Assembly (NCBI GenBank): GCA_934435195.1
Contig: CAKSAJ010000005.1
Coordinates: 1-64,000, forward strand
Origin: an uncultured Schaedlerella sp.
GTDB taxonomy: Bacteria; Bacillota; Clostridia; Lachnospirales; Lachnospiraceae
Reading direction: 5' to 3'
DNA: 64,000 nucleotides
The notes beneath the pieces are model-generated. The model did not search any database and was not told where the DNA came from. It was given only the letters and a program-made list of their open reading frames with translations. Each line of letters begins with the position of its first letter. The first letter of the stretch is position 1. Position numbers and translations under genes: made by a program. This document shows, in pieces, positions 1 to 7,624 of the stretch.

Positions 1-22
1 TATCGCACTTTTACATAAAAAT

Positions 23-62
23 AAAGTGCGTAAGTTTTGGTTACCGGTAACTTACACACTTT
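23..62 (-). other. Imperfect hairpin near the window edge
   Basis: Arms of 14 bases (23-36 and 49-62) pair with one mismatch around a loop containing GGTTACC/GGTAACC. Read on the minus strand the stem is followed by ATTTTTA, so it could be a second, distal terminator behind the tRNA gene or the 3' end of a transcript outside the window. No coding sequence covers it. Confidence 0.35.
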
Positions 63-110
63 ATTTTACACTCCCTCCACTGGACCTTTTTTTCATATAG
101 ATAACAACAA

Positions 111-143
111 AAAACCTGAGAACAATCACTGTCCTCAGGTTTT
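111..143 (-). terminator. Rho-independent terminator of the tRNA-Leu transcript
   Basis: On the minus strand a stem of about 10 bp (AAAACCTGAG against CTCAGGTTTT) is followed by a run of Ts. It begins 2 bases beyond the 3' end of the tRNA, which suggests a single-gene tRNA transcript. Confidence 0.8.
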
Positions 144-144
144 A

Positions 145-227
145 TGCGGATGGCGGGACTTGAACCCGCACGTAGTCACCTACGCAAGATTTTGAGTCTT
201 GTGCGTCTGCCATTCCGCCACATCCGC
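145..227 (-). tRNA. tRNA-Leu, anticodon CAA
   Basis: The minus strand folds as a class II tRNA of 83 nt. The acceptor stem GCGGATG pairs with CATCCGC, the discriminator base is A, and the CCA end is not encoded. The anticodon stem CAAGA/TCTTG encloses the loop CTCAAAA, giving anticodon CAA, which reads UUG. A long variable arm (GCGTAGGTGACTACGT) is present as expected for leucine, and the T loop carries GGTTCAAGTCC. It is transcribed alone, with its own promoter-like sequence upstream and terminator downstream. Confidence 0.96.
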
Positions 228-259
228 TCGCGGTTCGTATCAACTCCGAACCGAGATTT

Positions 260-288
260 ATCTTACCATATCATTTCTACTTTTGCAA
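260..288 (-). promoter_or_regulatory. Sigma-A-type promoter for tRNA-Leu
   Basis: On the minus strand TTGCAA, a 17-base spacer and TAAGAT lie about 33 bases upstream of the tRNA 5' end. A small hairpin (CGGTTCG/CGAACCG, 231-253) lies in the leader between promoter and tRNA and would be removed by RNase P. Confidence 0.5.
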
Positions 289-498
289 TAGCTTTTTTTA
301 ATTTTTTTCAAATTTTTTCAAAAAAACATAAAATTTCTTTAATTCAATATGTTTTTATCAAAAAATCTTAAATTTTTGAGCTGCCTAGCACTTCAAACTA
401 ACTACTATTTACACTTTATCATTCTTTATGCTATACTTTGACATGTTCATCTATTCAGATTATGACACTGAATCTATTTTACTACAAGGAGAATTTTT

Positions 499-1269
499 AT
501 GAATACCATTATTACAATTGAACCGACGCTTTCTATGTTTCTGATTGTCTGTCCGTTTTTATTTCTCGCCGGATTGGTTGACGCAATCGGCGGCGGTGGC
601 GGTCTGATCTCGCTTCCAGCCTATCTGATTGCCGGACTTCCTACTCATACTGCGATTGCAACCAACAAACTTTCATCAACCTGCGGAACCACTCTCGCAA
701 CTGCCCGCTTTATCAAAAACGGACTGGTGAACTTTAAATTAGCAGTTCCATCCGTTATTATGGCAATTATCGGCTCTGCCATCGGAGCACATATTTCTCT
801 GATCATTCCCGAAAAAATAATGATGCATGTACTGATTGTCGTTCTGCCGATTGCTGCGTTTTTTGTACTAAACAAAAAGTTATTCCATGATAATGAAAAT
901 GATGTTATTACACTTGATAAACGTACTTATCTCACTGCTTCCATTGCCGCATTTGTAATTGGAATGTATGATGGATTTTATGGTCCGGGAACCGGTACAT
1001 TTTTAATTATCGCCTTTACTGTATTTGCTAAACTTGGTATTAAAACAGCCAATGCACAGGCAAAAGTTATCAATATTACAACCAATATCACTTCTTTAGT
1101 CATATTCTTTTTAAATGGACAGGTACTTATTCCTCTTGGAATTGCTGCTGCCCTTTGCAATATGCTCGGAGGTTATCTTGGCGCAGGAATGGTAATGAAA
1201 AGTGGAGCTAAAATTGTTCGTCCTAGTATTTTACTTGTACTATTTCTGCTCCTGCTCAAAATCATATAG
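499..1269 (+). CDS. TauE/SafE family membrane permease (DUF81)
   Basis: A 256-residue polytopic membrane protein of the TauE/SafE family, whose members move sulfite, sulfoacetate or other organic anions across the cytoplasmic membrane. The family shows two homologous halves. The first carries a glycine-rich stretch after an acidic residue (DAIGGGGGLISLPAYL, residues 28-43) and the second a matching YDGFYGPGTGTF segment near 158-169. About eight hydrophobic segments can be seen. The start is supported by AAGGAG 8 bases upstream. It is monocistronic on the plus strand, and its stop codon lies inside a 22-bp inverted repeat that may end the transcript. The substrate cannot be told from sequence. 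Confidence 0.88.
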   Translation: MNTIITIEPTLSMFLIVCPFLFLAGLVDAIGGGGGLISLPAYLIAGLPTHTAIATNKLSSTCGTTLATARFIKNGLVNFKLAVPSVIMAIIGSAIGAHISLIIPEKIMMHVLIVVLPIAAFFVLNKKLFHDNENDVITLDKRTYLTASIAAFVIGMYDGFYGPGTGTFLIIAFTVFAKLGIKTANAQAKVINITTNITSLVIFFLNGQVLIPLGIAAALCNMLGGYLGAGMVMKSGAKIVRPSILLVLFLLLLKII

Positions 1270-1324
1270 GGACGGAGTTTTCCGGCTCTTTTCTGATGGA
1301 AAAGCCGGAAAACTCCGTCCCTAT
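1266..1324. repeat. Perfect 22-bp inverted repeat overlapping a stop codon
   Basis: Arms 1266-1287 and 1303-1324 are exact reverse complements (22 of 22) around a 15-base loop. The element starts on the base before the TAG stop of the TauE/SafE gene. The GC-rich core GGGACGGAG is unlike the AT-rich surroundings. It could act as a terminator or 3' stabiliser, although there is no T-run, or be a dispersed REP-like palindrome. Confidence 0.85.
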
Positions 1325-1399
1325 TCGGCTTTCAAATGTCAATAATGACCTATTTTTTACGCAAAAACTTATCTAAACAATTTGTTTGAGTAATGCTAT

Positions 1400-1405
1400 T
1401 ATAAT
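1400..1405 (+). promoter_or_regulatory. Possible -10 box of the small gene
   Basis: TATAAT lies 65 bases upstream of the small gene's start codon. No good -35 is seen at 16-18 bases, so this is a weak promoter call. Confidence 0.35.
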
Positions 1406-1469
1406 ACACGTAGCAAGGGAAAAGAAATTTTCCAAAACAATTATGTAAGATAAGAAAAGGAGATATATT

Positions 1470-1646
1470 ATGTTTGATTTTGTATTAACACCAGAAATGT
1501 CAAAAGAACTTTTAAACTATCAGGGAGAATTATTAAATAAAGTAGTTTCTTCAATCAAAAAATATTTTTCAGAAAATCGTGAGACAATCGTCAATGGACT
1601 TGCATGTATAAATGGTAATTTTTCTGGATATATGTACAGAAAGTAA
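1470..1646 (+). CDS. Small protein of 58 residues, unknown function
   Basis: The reading frame opens with ATG at 1470, 6 bases after a strong AAAAGGAG ribosome site, and ends with TAA at 1644-1646. A -10 box lies upstream and a rho-independent terminator follows 38 bases after the stop, so it looks like a complete small transcription unit. The peptide begins MFDFVLTPEM. Its middle (about residues 10-36) looks helical and mildly amphipathic with lysines, and its only cysteine is near residue 46 before a glycine- and aromatic-rich tail ending GYMYRK. No signal peptide or family is recognised. It could be a toxin-like, bacteriocin-like or regulatory microprotein, but nothing in the sequence decides between these. 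Confidence 0.6.
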   Translation: MFDFVLTPEMSKELLNYQGELLNKVVSSIKKYFSENRETIVNGLACINGNFSGYMYRK

Positions 1647-1683
1647 GATGCCATGACCGAAAATATTTTAATACTCAACAAAT

Positions 1684-1722
1684 AAGGAGTAGAATTCCAT
1701 TATAAGAATTCTGCTCCTTTTT
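1684..1722 (+). terminator. Rho-independent terminator after the small gene
   Basis: AAGGAGTAGAATTC pairs with GAATTCTGCTCCTT (one G-U pair) and is followed by TTTTT. It gives the small gene at 1470 its own transcription unit. Confidence 0.85.
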
Positions 1723-1823
1723 ATCTCCGTCGGAGATAAACGCTCCGCGAGGATGCGCAGTGATTCTGATAGGAATATATCAGCTTCGCTGACCAGAATC
1801 ACGCGCCAAGTCTCACGGACGTT
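1722..1823 (-). repeat. Structured intergenic element downstream of gpmI
   Basis: A short palindrome (TATCTCCG/CGGAGATA, 1722-1738) is followed by a long imperfect hairpin made of two nested stems. The outer stem pairs 1739-1751 with 1812-1823, and the inner stem pairs 1755-1768 (GCGCAGTGATTCTG) with 1794-1806. Its GC content is well above the surroundings. It lies just past the gpmI stop on the minus strand, so it could form the 3' UTR of the glycolytic transcript. No T-run follows. It may be a dispersed repeat or a non-coding RNA. Confidence 0.55.
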
Positions 1824-1845
1824 CAACTTGAATTTTGTCTATTAA

Positions 1846-3384
1846 TTATTTTACAAGTAAAGATTTACCTGTCATCTCAGCTGGCTGTTCCATTCCCATC
1901 AATTCGATTAATGTAGGAGCGATATCTGCCAGGCATCCACCTTCTCTTAATTTGTATGCAGGGTCTGCATTTACAAGAATAAATGGAACCGGATTTGTTG
2001 TGTGAGCTGTAAATGGCTCTCCAGTTTCATCATCGATCAACTGCTCTGCATTTCCGTGGTCTGCACAAATAAACATCTGTCCATCTACTTCTTTGATTGC
2101 ATCTACTGCTTTTCCAACGCACTCATCAACAGCTTCAATCGCTTTGATTGCTGCATCTTCTACACCAGTATGTCCAACCATATCTGGATTTGCAAAGTTG
2201 ATGATGATTACATCATACTTATCAGATTTGATTGCATCTACTAATTTATCACACACTTCGTATGCACTCATCTCAGGTTTCAAATCATATGTTGCTACCT
2301 TTGGAGATTTTACAAGAATTCTGTCTTCTCCTTCATTTGGCTCTTCTACTCCACCATTAAAGAAGAATGTTACATGTGCATATTTTTCTGTTTCTGCAAT
2401 ACGAGCCTGTTTCAAACTATTTTTTGCAAGGAACTCTCCAAATGTATTTGTAATTTCATCTTTTACAAATGCAACCTGTTTGTTTTCGATTGTAACATCA
2501 TACTCTGTAAAGCAAACAAATGTTGTCTTTACTCTTTCTCCTCTTTCGAATCCTGTAAATTCATCATCGCAAAGAGTTCTTGTAATCTCTCTTGCTCTGT
2601 CAGGACGGAAGTTAAAGAAGATAACAGAATCATTTTCTTTGATTGTTGCAAGTGGTGCACCATCTTTTACAATGACTGTTGGAAGTACAAATTCATCTGT
2701 CACTTCATTGTCATAAGATGCCTGAATTCCTGCTGTAGCAGACTCAGCTGTCTCGCCTTCTCCTTTAACGATTGCATTGTAAGCTTTTTCCACACGATCC
2801 CAACGATTATCACGATCCATTGCGTAATAACGTCCAGATACGCTTGCAACTGCTCCAACACCAAGTTCTTTCATCTTAGCTTCAAGCTGCTCTACATATT
2901 CTTTTCCTGATGCCGGAGGTGTGTCACGTCCATCAAGGAAGCAATGTATATATACTTTTTCAATGCCTTGTTTTTTAGCGAGTTCAAGAAGTCCAAATAC
3001 ATGTTCAATGTGGCTGTGTACTCCACCATCAGACATCAATCCCATTAAATGCAGTGCAGAATCATTGTTTTTTACATTCTCGCAAGCTGCAAGCAGTGCT
3101 TTATTCTCAAAGAAATCTCCATCCTGGATTGCTTTTGTGATCTTTGTAAGATCCTGATATACGATTCTTCCTGCTCCCATGTTCAGGTGTCCTACTTCTG
3201 AGTTACCCATCTGTCCATCCGGAAGTCCTACAGCCATTCCACTTGCATATCCTTTTACAAACGGATACTCTGCCATAAGCTTGTCCATAACCGGAGTTTT
3301 ACCTTCAGCAACAGCATTGCCCTTTTCTTTATCATTCAATCCATATCCATCAAGAATCATCAATACGGTTGGTTTTTTACTCAT
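1846..3384 (-). CDS. gpmI: 2,3-bisphosphoglycerate-independent phosphoglycerate mutase
   Basis: A cytoplasmic Mn-dependent enzyme that interconverts 3- and 2-phosphoglycerate in glycolysis. The protein starts MSKKPTVLMILDGYG, with the DGYG metal-binding loop. GQMGNSEVGH near residue 60 contains the catalytic phosphoserine, GRDTPP follows, and the alkaline-phosphatase-fold metal site HGNAEQ is near the C terminus. The length of 512 residues is normal for the family. The frame is open another 23 codons upstream, but AAAGGAA and the family N terminus favour the ATG at 3384. It is the last gene of gap-pgk-tpiA-gpmI, and no enolase follows. Confidence 0.96.
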   Translation of the reverse strand: MSKKPTVLMILDGYGLNDKEKGNAVAEGKTPVMDKLMAEYPFVKGYASGMAVGLPDGQMGNSEVGHLNMGAGRIVYQDLTKITKAIQDGDFFENKALLAACENVKNNDSALHLMGLMSDGGVHSHIEHVFGLLELAKKQGIEKVYIHCFLDGRDTPPASGKEYVEQLEAKMKELGVGAVASVSGRYYAMDRDNRWDRVEKAYNAIVKGEGETAESATAGIQASYDNEVTDEFVLPTVIVKDGAPLATIKENDSVIFFNFRPDRAREITRTLCDDEFTGFERGERVKTTFVCFTEYDVTIENKQVAFVKDEITNTFGEFLAKNSLKQARIAETEKYAHVTFFFNGGVEEPNEGEDRILVKSPKVATYDLKPEMSAYEVCDKLVDAIKSDKYDVIIINFANPDMVGHTGVEDAAIKAIEAVDECVGKAVDAIKEVDGQMFICADHGNAEQLIDDETGEPFTAHTTNPVPFILVNADPAYKLREGGCLADIAPTLIELMGMEQPAEMTGKSLLVK

Positions 3385-3423
3385 TATATGTGTTTCCTTT
3401 CTATCTTTAGGGTAACAGCAATC

Positions 3424-3449
3424 GTGGAGAGCCTGTTCGACTCCCCACG
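3424..3449 (-). other. Hairpin between tpiA and gpmI
   Basis: On the transcribed strand CGTGGGGAG pairs with CTCTCCACG (9 bp, one G-U) around an 8-base loop. No T-run follows, so mRNA processing or stabilisation is more likely than termination. Confidence 0.5.
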
Positions 3450-3463
3450 CCAATGCTTTTTAA

Positions 3464-4213
3464 TTATTTGTAGTTAACAATTTTTCCAAAATCAGCTTTG
3501 AGGGAAGCTCCTCCAACAAGACCTCCATCGATATCTGCCTGAGCAAATAACTCTGCAGCATTACCAGCGTTTACAGATCCGCCGTACTGGATACGGATTG
3601 CTTCAGCTGTAGCTTCATCATATACTTCAGCGATGCAAGCACGAATTCCTGCACAAACTTCTTCAGCCTGCTCTGTTGTAGCTGTTTTTCCTGTTCCGAT
3701 AGCCCAGATTGGTTCGTAAGCGATAACTGCTTCTTTAGCCTGATCTGCTGTTACATTCTGGAATCCAACTTTAACCTGCTGGCGGATGAAGTCCATTGTA
3801 ACACCCTGTTCTCTCTGCTCAAGAGTTTCTCCACAGCACATGATTGGTGTAAGACCATGCTCAAATGCTTTAAGAACTTTTTTATTTACATCTTCGTTTG
3901 TCTCTCCGAAGTAATCTCTTCTCTCAGAATGTCCAAGAACAACATATTTTACTCCTGCGTCTACAAGCATTGCTGGAGAAATCTCTCCTGTGTAAGCTCC
4001 GCTCTCTTCGAAATACATGTTCTCAGCACCAACCTGGATGTTTGTTCCTTTTGTTGCTTCTACAACAGGAACGATGTCGATTGCTGGTACACAGAATACA
4101 ACATCAACTTCTTCATTTGCTACTAATGGTTTTAACTCTTCTACAAGTGCTACTGCCTCACTTGGAGTTTTGTTCATTTTCCAGTTTCCTGCTACAATTT
4201 TCTTTCTTGCCAT
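3464..4213 (-). CDS. tpiA: Triosephosphate isomerase
   Basis: This enzyme interconverts dihydroxyacetone phosphate and glyceraldehyde 3-phosphate in the cytoplasm. The 249-residue TIM barrel has the three expected catalytic motifs: NWKMNKT near the N terminus (lysine), VLGHSERR near residue 95 (histidine) and AYEPIWAIGTG near 165 (base glutamate). The phosphate-binding GGSVN motif follows. The ATG at 4213 is preceded by GAGGAGG. It lies between pgk and gpmI, 78-79 bases from each, in the same direction. Confidence 0.97.
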   Translation of the reverse strand: MARKKIVAGNWKMNKTPSEAVALVEELKPLVANEEVDVVFCVPAIDIVPVVEATKGTNIQVGAENMYFEESGAYTGEISPAMLVDAGVKYVVLGHSERRDYFGETNEDVNKKVLKAFEHGLTPIMCCGETLEQREQGVTMDFIRQQVKVGFQNVTADQAKEAVIAYEPIWAIGTGKTATTEQAEEVCAGIRACIAEVYDEATAEAIRIQYGGSVNAGNAAELFAQADIDGGLVGGASLKADFGKIVNYK

Positions 4214-4286
4214 TTTATTGGCCTCCTCATCTATTTTTTGTTAAAACAATTTTATTATTCAAAATCATTTTCTGAATAACAGATAA

Positions 4287-5480
4287 TTAACGGTCATTTG
4301 CTGCTGCAACACCTGGTAATTCTTTTCCTTCAAGGAATTCCAGAGAAGCTCCACCACCTGTTGAGATATGTGTCATCTTGTCACCATATCCAAGCTGGTT
4401 AACTGCTGCTGCAGAATCTCCACCACCAATGATTGTAACTGCATCAGTATCAGCGAGTGCTTTTGCAACTGTCTCTGTTCCTGTAGCGAATTTAGGCATC
4501 TCGAAACATCCCATTGGTCCGTTCCATACAACTGTCTTCGCATCTTTTACAGCGTCAGCATATAACTTAGCTGTCTCTGGACCTACATCAAGTCCCATCC
4601 ATCCTTCTGGAATCTCTCCCATAGGAACTACTTTTGTATTTGCATCATTAGAGAATTCATCTGCAATGATTGCATCTACAGGAAGAAGAAGTTTTACACC
4701 TTTTTCTTCAGCTTTTTTGATCATATCCAATGCATACTGGCAGTAATCCTCTTCAAGAAGAGAGTTTCCTACTTTTCCGCCCTGAGCTTTGCTGAATGTG
4801 AAGCACATTCCACCACCGATGATCAATGTATCTACTTTGTCAAGTAAGTTCTCGATTACAGAGATTTTGCTTGAAACTTTAGAACCACCAAGGATTGCTA
4901 CGAATGGTCTTTCTGGATTGTTTACTGCATTACCAAGGAAATCAATCTCTTTCTGCATTAAGTATCCAACAACTGCTGTATCAACGAACTGTGTTACACC
5001 AACGTTAGAGCAGTGTGCTCTATGAGCTGTTCCGAATGCATCGTTAACGAATACATCACACAGAGATGCAAGATCTTTGCTGAATGCCTCTCCATTCTTT
5101 GTCTCTTCAGCTCTGTAACGAGTATTCTCAAGAAGGATGATATCTCCATCTTTCATAGCTTCTACTGCAGCTCTTGCGTTTGGTCCTACTACTTCTGGAT
5201 CAGCAGCAAATTTTACTTCCTGTCCAAGTAATTCAGATAAACGAACTGCTACTGGAGCAAGTGATAATTCTGGCTTTGGCTCTCCCTTTGGTTTTCCAAG
5301 GTGAGAACAAAGAATAATCTTTCCTCCATCTGCAACTAATTTTTTGATTGTTGGAAGAGCTGCTACAAGACGGTTTTCATCTGTAATTTTTCCATCGATC
5401 AATGGAACGTTGAAGTCGCATCTTACAAGAACTCTTTTGCCCTTTACGTTGATATCATCTACTGATTTTTTGTTAAGCAT
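4287..5480 (-). CDS. pgk: Phosphoglycerate kinase
   Basis: The enzyme transfers the acyl phosphate of 1,3-bisphosphoglycerate to ADP. The 397-residue protein has the N-terminal substrate-domain motif RVLVRCDFNVPL, the hinge and nucleotide domain, and the C-terminal GGGDSAAAV and STGGGASLEFLEG loops. The start is preceded by AAGGAG. It follows gap by 147 bases, which hold a strong terminator and an AT-rich hairpin, so pgk-tpiA-gpmI may depend on read-through or on a second promoter. Confidence 0.97.
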   Translation of the reverse strand: MLNKKSVDDINVKGKRVLVRCDFNVPLIDGKITDENRLVAALPTIKKLVADGGKIILCSHLGKPKGEPKPELSLAPVAVRLSELLGQEVKFAADPEVVGPNARAAVEAMKDGDIILLENTRYRAEETKNGEAFSKDLASLCDVFVNDAFGTAHRAHCSNVGVTQFVDTAVVGYLMQKEIDFLGNAVNNPERPFVAILGGSKVSSKISVIENLLDKVDTLIIGGGMCFTFSKAQGGKVGNSLLEEDYCQYALDMIKKAEEKGVKLLLPVDAIIADEFSNDANTKVVPMGEIPEGWMGLDVGPETAKLYADAVKDAKTVVWNGPMGCFEMPKFATGTETVAKALADTDAVTIIGGGDSAAAVNQLGYGDKMTHISTGGGASLEFLEGKELPGVAAANDR

Positions 5481-5510
5481 AGTTGTAATTCTCCTTTTTT
5501 ATAAAGCATT

Positions 5511-5547
5511 TTTAAATTTATAGAAAATTGCTTCTTATAAATTTAAA
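5511..5547 (-). other. 12-bp AT-only inverted repeat in the pgk leader
   Basis: Arms 5511-5522 and 5536-5547 (TTTAAATTTATA and its complement) are perfect, with a 13-base loop. The repeat immediately follows the gap terminator on the minus strand and lies 31 bases before pgk. It could be a processing or stabilising element. Confidence 0.55.
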
Positions 5548-5579
5548 AAGGGTCCGGTCCCAATAAGACCGGACCCTTT
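5545..5579 (-). terminator. Terminator between gap and pgk
   Basis: GGGTCCGGTC pairs perfectly with GACCGGACCC (10 bp, 7-base loop) and is followed by TTTTT on the minus strand. Partial termination here would let gap be made in excess over pgk, tpiA and gpmI. Confidence 0.85.
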
Positions 5580-5627
5580 GTGAGTCTATTCCCGGACATA
5601 CATCCGTTTCATATTCCCGATTTCGGC

Positions 5628-6641
5628 TTACAGTAATGTTCCGAAATGTTTGATTGTTCTTACCATCTGGCTTGTGTAAGAGTTCTCGTTGTCATACCAA
5701 GATACAACCTGAACCTCTGTATTTCCATCACCTGTTGGAAGAGCCATTGTCTGTGTAGCATCGAACAGAGAACCAAATTTCATTCCTACGATATCGCTAG
5801 ATACGATCTGATCTGTGTTGTATCCGAATGATTCGTTAGAAGCTGCTTTCATAGCTTCGTTGATCTGGTCAACTGTAACTTCACCTTTAACTACTGCTGT
5901 AAGGATTGTTGTTGATCCTGTTGGAGTAGGAACACGCTGAGCAGAACCAATCAGTTTTCCGTTCAGTTCTGGGATAACCAGACCGATTGCTTTTGCTGCA
6001 CCTGTGCTGTTAGGTACGATATTAACTGCTGCTGCACGAGATCTTCTGAGGTCACCTTTTCTCTGTGGTCCATCAAGAGTCATCTGATCTCCTGTATATG
6101 CATGGATTGTGCACATGATACCAGACTGAACTTCTGCAAGATCATTCAATGCTTTAGCCATTGGAGCTAAACAGTTTGTTGTACAAGAAGCTGCTGAGAT
6201 GATTGTATCATCTTTTGTAAGCTGCTCGTGGTTTACATTGTAAACGATTGTAGGAAGATCATTTCCTGCTGGTGCAGAAATAATAACGTGTTTAGCACCT
6301 GCATCGATATGAGCCTGAGCTTTTGCTTTAGATGTGTAGAATCCTGTACACTCCAGAACAACGTCAACACCAATCTCTCCCCATGGAAGTTCAGCTGCGT
6401 TAGCTTTTGCGTAAATTTTGATTTCTTTTCCGTCAACTGTGATAGAGTCTTCTCCTGCTTCTACTTTATCAGCCAGTGCATATCTTCCCTGTGTTGAATC
6501 ATATTTCAACAGGTGAGCAAGCATGCTTGGAGATGTTAAATCGTTGATTGCTACAATTTCAAATCCCTCTGCTCCGAACATCTGTCTGAATGCAAGACGT
6601 CCAATACGTCCAAAACCATTAATCGCTACTTTTACTGCCAT
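5628..6641 (-). CDS. gap: Glyceraldehyde-3-phosphate dehydrogenase, type I
   Basis: The NAD-dependent enzyme oxidises glyceraldehyde 3-phosphate to 1,3-bisphosphoglycerate. The 337-residue protein has the Rossmann motif INGFGRIGRLAFR at the N terminus, the active-site SCTTNCLAP with the nucleophilic cysteine near residue 152, and the C-terminal WYDNENSYTSQ. The start has GGAGG upstream. It is the first gene of the glycolytic operon. A consensus-like promoter and a 10-bp inverted repeat precede it, and a terminator follows. No cggR-type repressor gene is adjacent. Confidence 0.97.
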   Translation of the reverse strand: MAVKVAINGFGRIGRLAFRQMFGAEGFEIVAINDLTSPSMLAHLLKYDSTQGRYALADKVEAGEDSITVDGKEIKIYAKANAAELPWGEIGVDVVLECTGFYTSKAKAQAHIDAGAKHVIISAPAGNDLPTIVYNVNHEQLTKDDTIISAASCTTNCLAPMAKALNDLAEVQSGIMCTIHAYTGDQMTLDGPQRKGDLRRSRAAAVNIVPNSTGAAKAIGLVIPELNGKLIGSAQRVPTPTGSTTILTAVVKGEVTVDQINEAMKAASNESFGYNTDQIVSSDIVGMKFGSLFDATQTMALPTGDGNTEVQVVSWYDNENSYTSQMVRTIKHFGTLL

Positions 6642-6705
6642 GATTAATTCCTCCTAAAGTTATATAAATTGTCAACTGTAATACAGTCTATCATGGTGAT
6701 ATCCA

Positions 6706-6733
6706 TTTAACAAAGCACAATTACTTTGTTAAA
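6706..6733 (-). promoter_or_regulatory. Perfect 10-bp inverted repeat in the gap leader
   Basis: TTTAACAAAG and CTTTGTTAAA flank an 8-base spacer. It lies about +13 to +40 from the predicted gap transcription start, a position suited to a repressor operator or a leader RNA stem. The half-sites resemble Rex half-sites but point the other way. Confidence 0.6.
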
Positions 6734-6751
6734 GATTCATCAACTGAGATT

Positions 6752-6780
6752 ATTGTACTAAAACAAGAACAAAAATTCAA
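6752..6780 (-). promoter_or_regulatory. Sigma-A-type promoter of gap
   Basis: TTGAAT (6775-6780), a 17-base spacer and TACAAT (6752-6757) on the minus strand, about 110 bases upstream of the gap start codon. Confidence 0.7.
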
Positions 6781-6805
6781 GTCCTAAATCCATTTTGTTC
6801 ATTTT

Positions 6806-7624
6806 TTATGTAAGTTGTTTAAAAATCGGTTTTCTTTCTTCAAATTCTGTATAATATTTAAACCCACAAGCCTTTAAGACATCATTTACTTTCCCGAAAT
6901 CATATGCTATATGTTCCGGCTTATGTCCGTCTGCTCCAATCGTTATGATTTCTCCTCCAAGCTCCCGGTATCTTTTCAATACATCCGGATGCGGATTGCA
7001 AAACGGAAGTCCATATTTCCATCCTGCAGTATTTAACTCAATGCCTTTTCCAAGCTCAATAACGCGTTTTAGAATTTCATCAATAATATCGGCAAACTCC
7101 GTCTGTGAATATTCTTTTTCCTTGTAAGTCCCATAACGCACTACATAGTCCAAATGCCCCAGCACATCGAATGCCGTTACATGCTGCAGATTTTCTAAAG
7201 TATTCTCAAATCCTTTTCTATATAATTCGCGGTCCGACAATTCAGCAAACCCTTCTCTATAGTACGGATCTTTCCCATCTACCAGATGTACAGAACCAAT
7301 TACAAAATCAAACGGATACTGTTGTGTCAGTTTTTGATAGAATTCCTGCAAATGAGTCTGCAATCCAAGCTCTATTCCAATTCGAATATGTATCTTATCT
7401 TCATATTCTTTCTGAATTTTTTTCATAGTCTGCATATACTCATCCAAATCAAATTGAAAAGCGTCTTTCCCAAATTCTGTATCAGAAGGAAAATCTTTAT
7501 CAAAATGATCTGTGATGCAAATTGATCTTAATCCTTTTGCTATTGCACCTTCTATCATTTTTTCAACTGGCGTATCACTGTCTGTAGAAAAAATAGTGTG
7601 CATATGGCTGTCGCTTAATATCAT
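6806..7624 (-). CDS. PHP-domain phosphoesterase, HisJ-type histidinol phosphatase family
   Basis: A 272-residue metal-dependent phosphoesterase of the PHP fold. The metal-ligand motifs are visible: DSHMHT at residues 5-10, TDHFD near 39-43, IGIEL near 82, a histidine in GSVHL near 113, and GADGHKPEH near the C terminus. Family members hydrolyse histidinol phosphate, but no other his gene is nearby, so the substrate is open. Its start codon overlaps the mnmA stop by 4 bases, so it is translationally coupled as the last gene of the iscR-iscS-iscU-mnmA operon. Confidence 0.85.
   Translation of the reverse strand: MILSDSHMHTIFSTDSDTPVEKMIEGAIAKGLRSICITDHFDKDFPSDTEFGKDAFQFDLDEYMQTMKKIQKEYEDKIHIRIGIELGLQTHLQEFYQKLTQQYPFDFVIGSVHLVDGKDPYYREGFAELSDRELYRKGFENTLENLQHVTAFDVLGHLDYVVRYGTYKEKEYSQTEFADIIDEILKRVIELGKGIELNTAGWKYGLPFCNPHPDVLKRYRELGGEIITIGADGHKPEHIAYDFGKVNDVLKACGFKYYTEFEERKPIFKQLT

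Noticed and set aside
2002..2910. Overlapping frames of up to 207 codons on the plus strand inside gpmI
   Set aside because: They are antisense to a clear glycolytic gene, lack ribosome sites and are rich in Cys, Phe and Ser in the way of antisense translations.
6706..6733. Rex operator before gap
   Set aside because: Rex sites read TTGTTAA-N4-TTAACAA; here the half-sites are in the reverse order with an 8-base spacer, so a Rex call is not supported.
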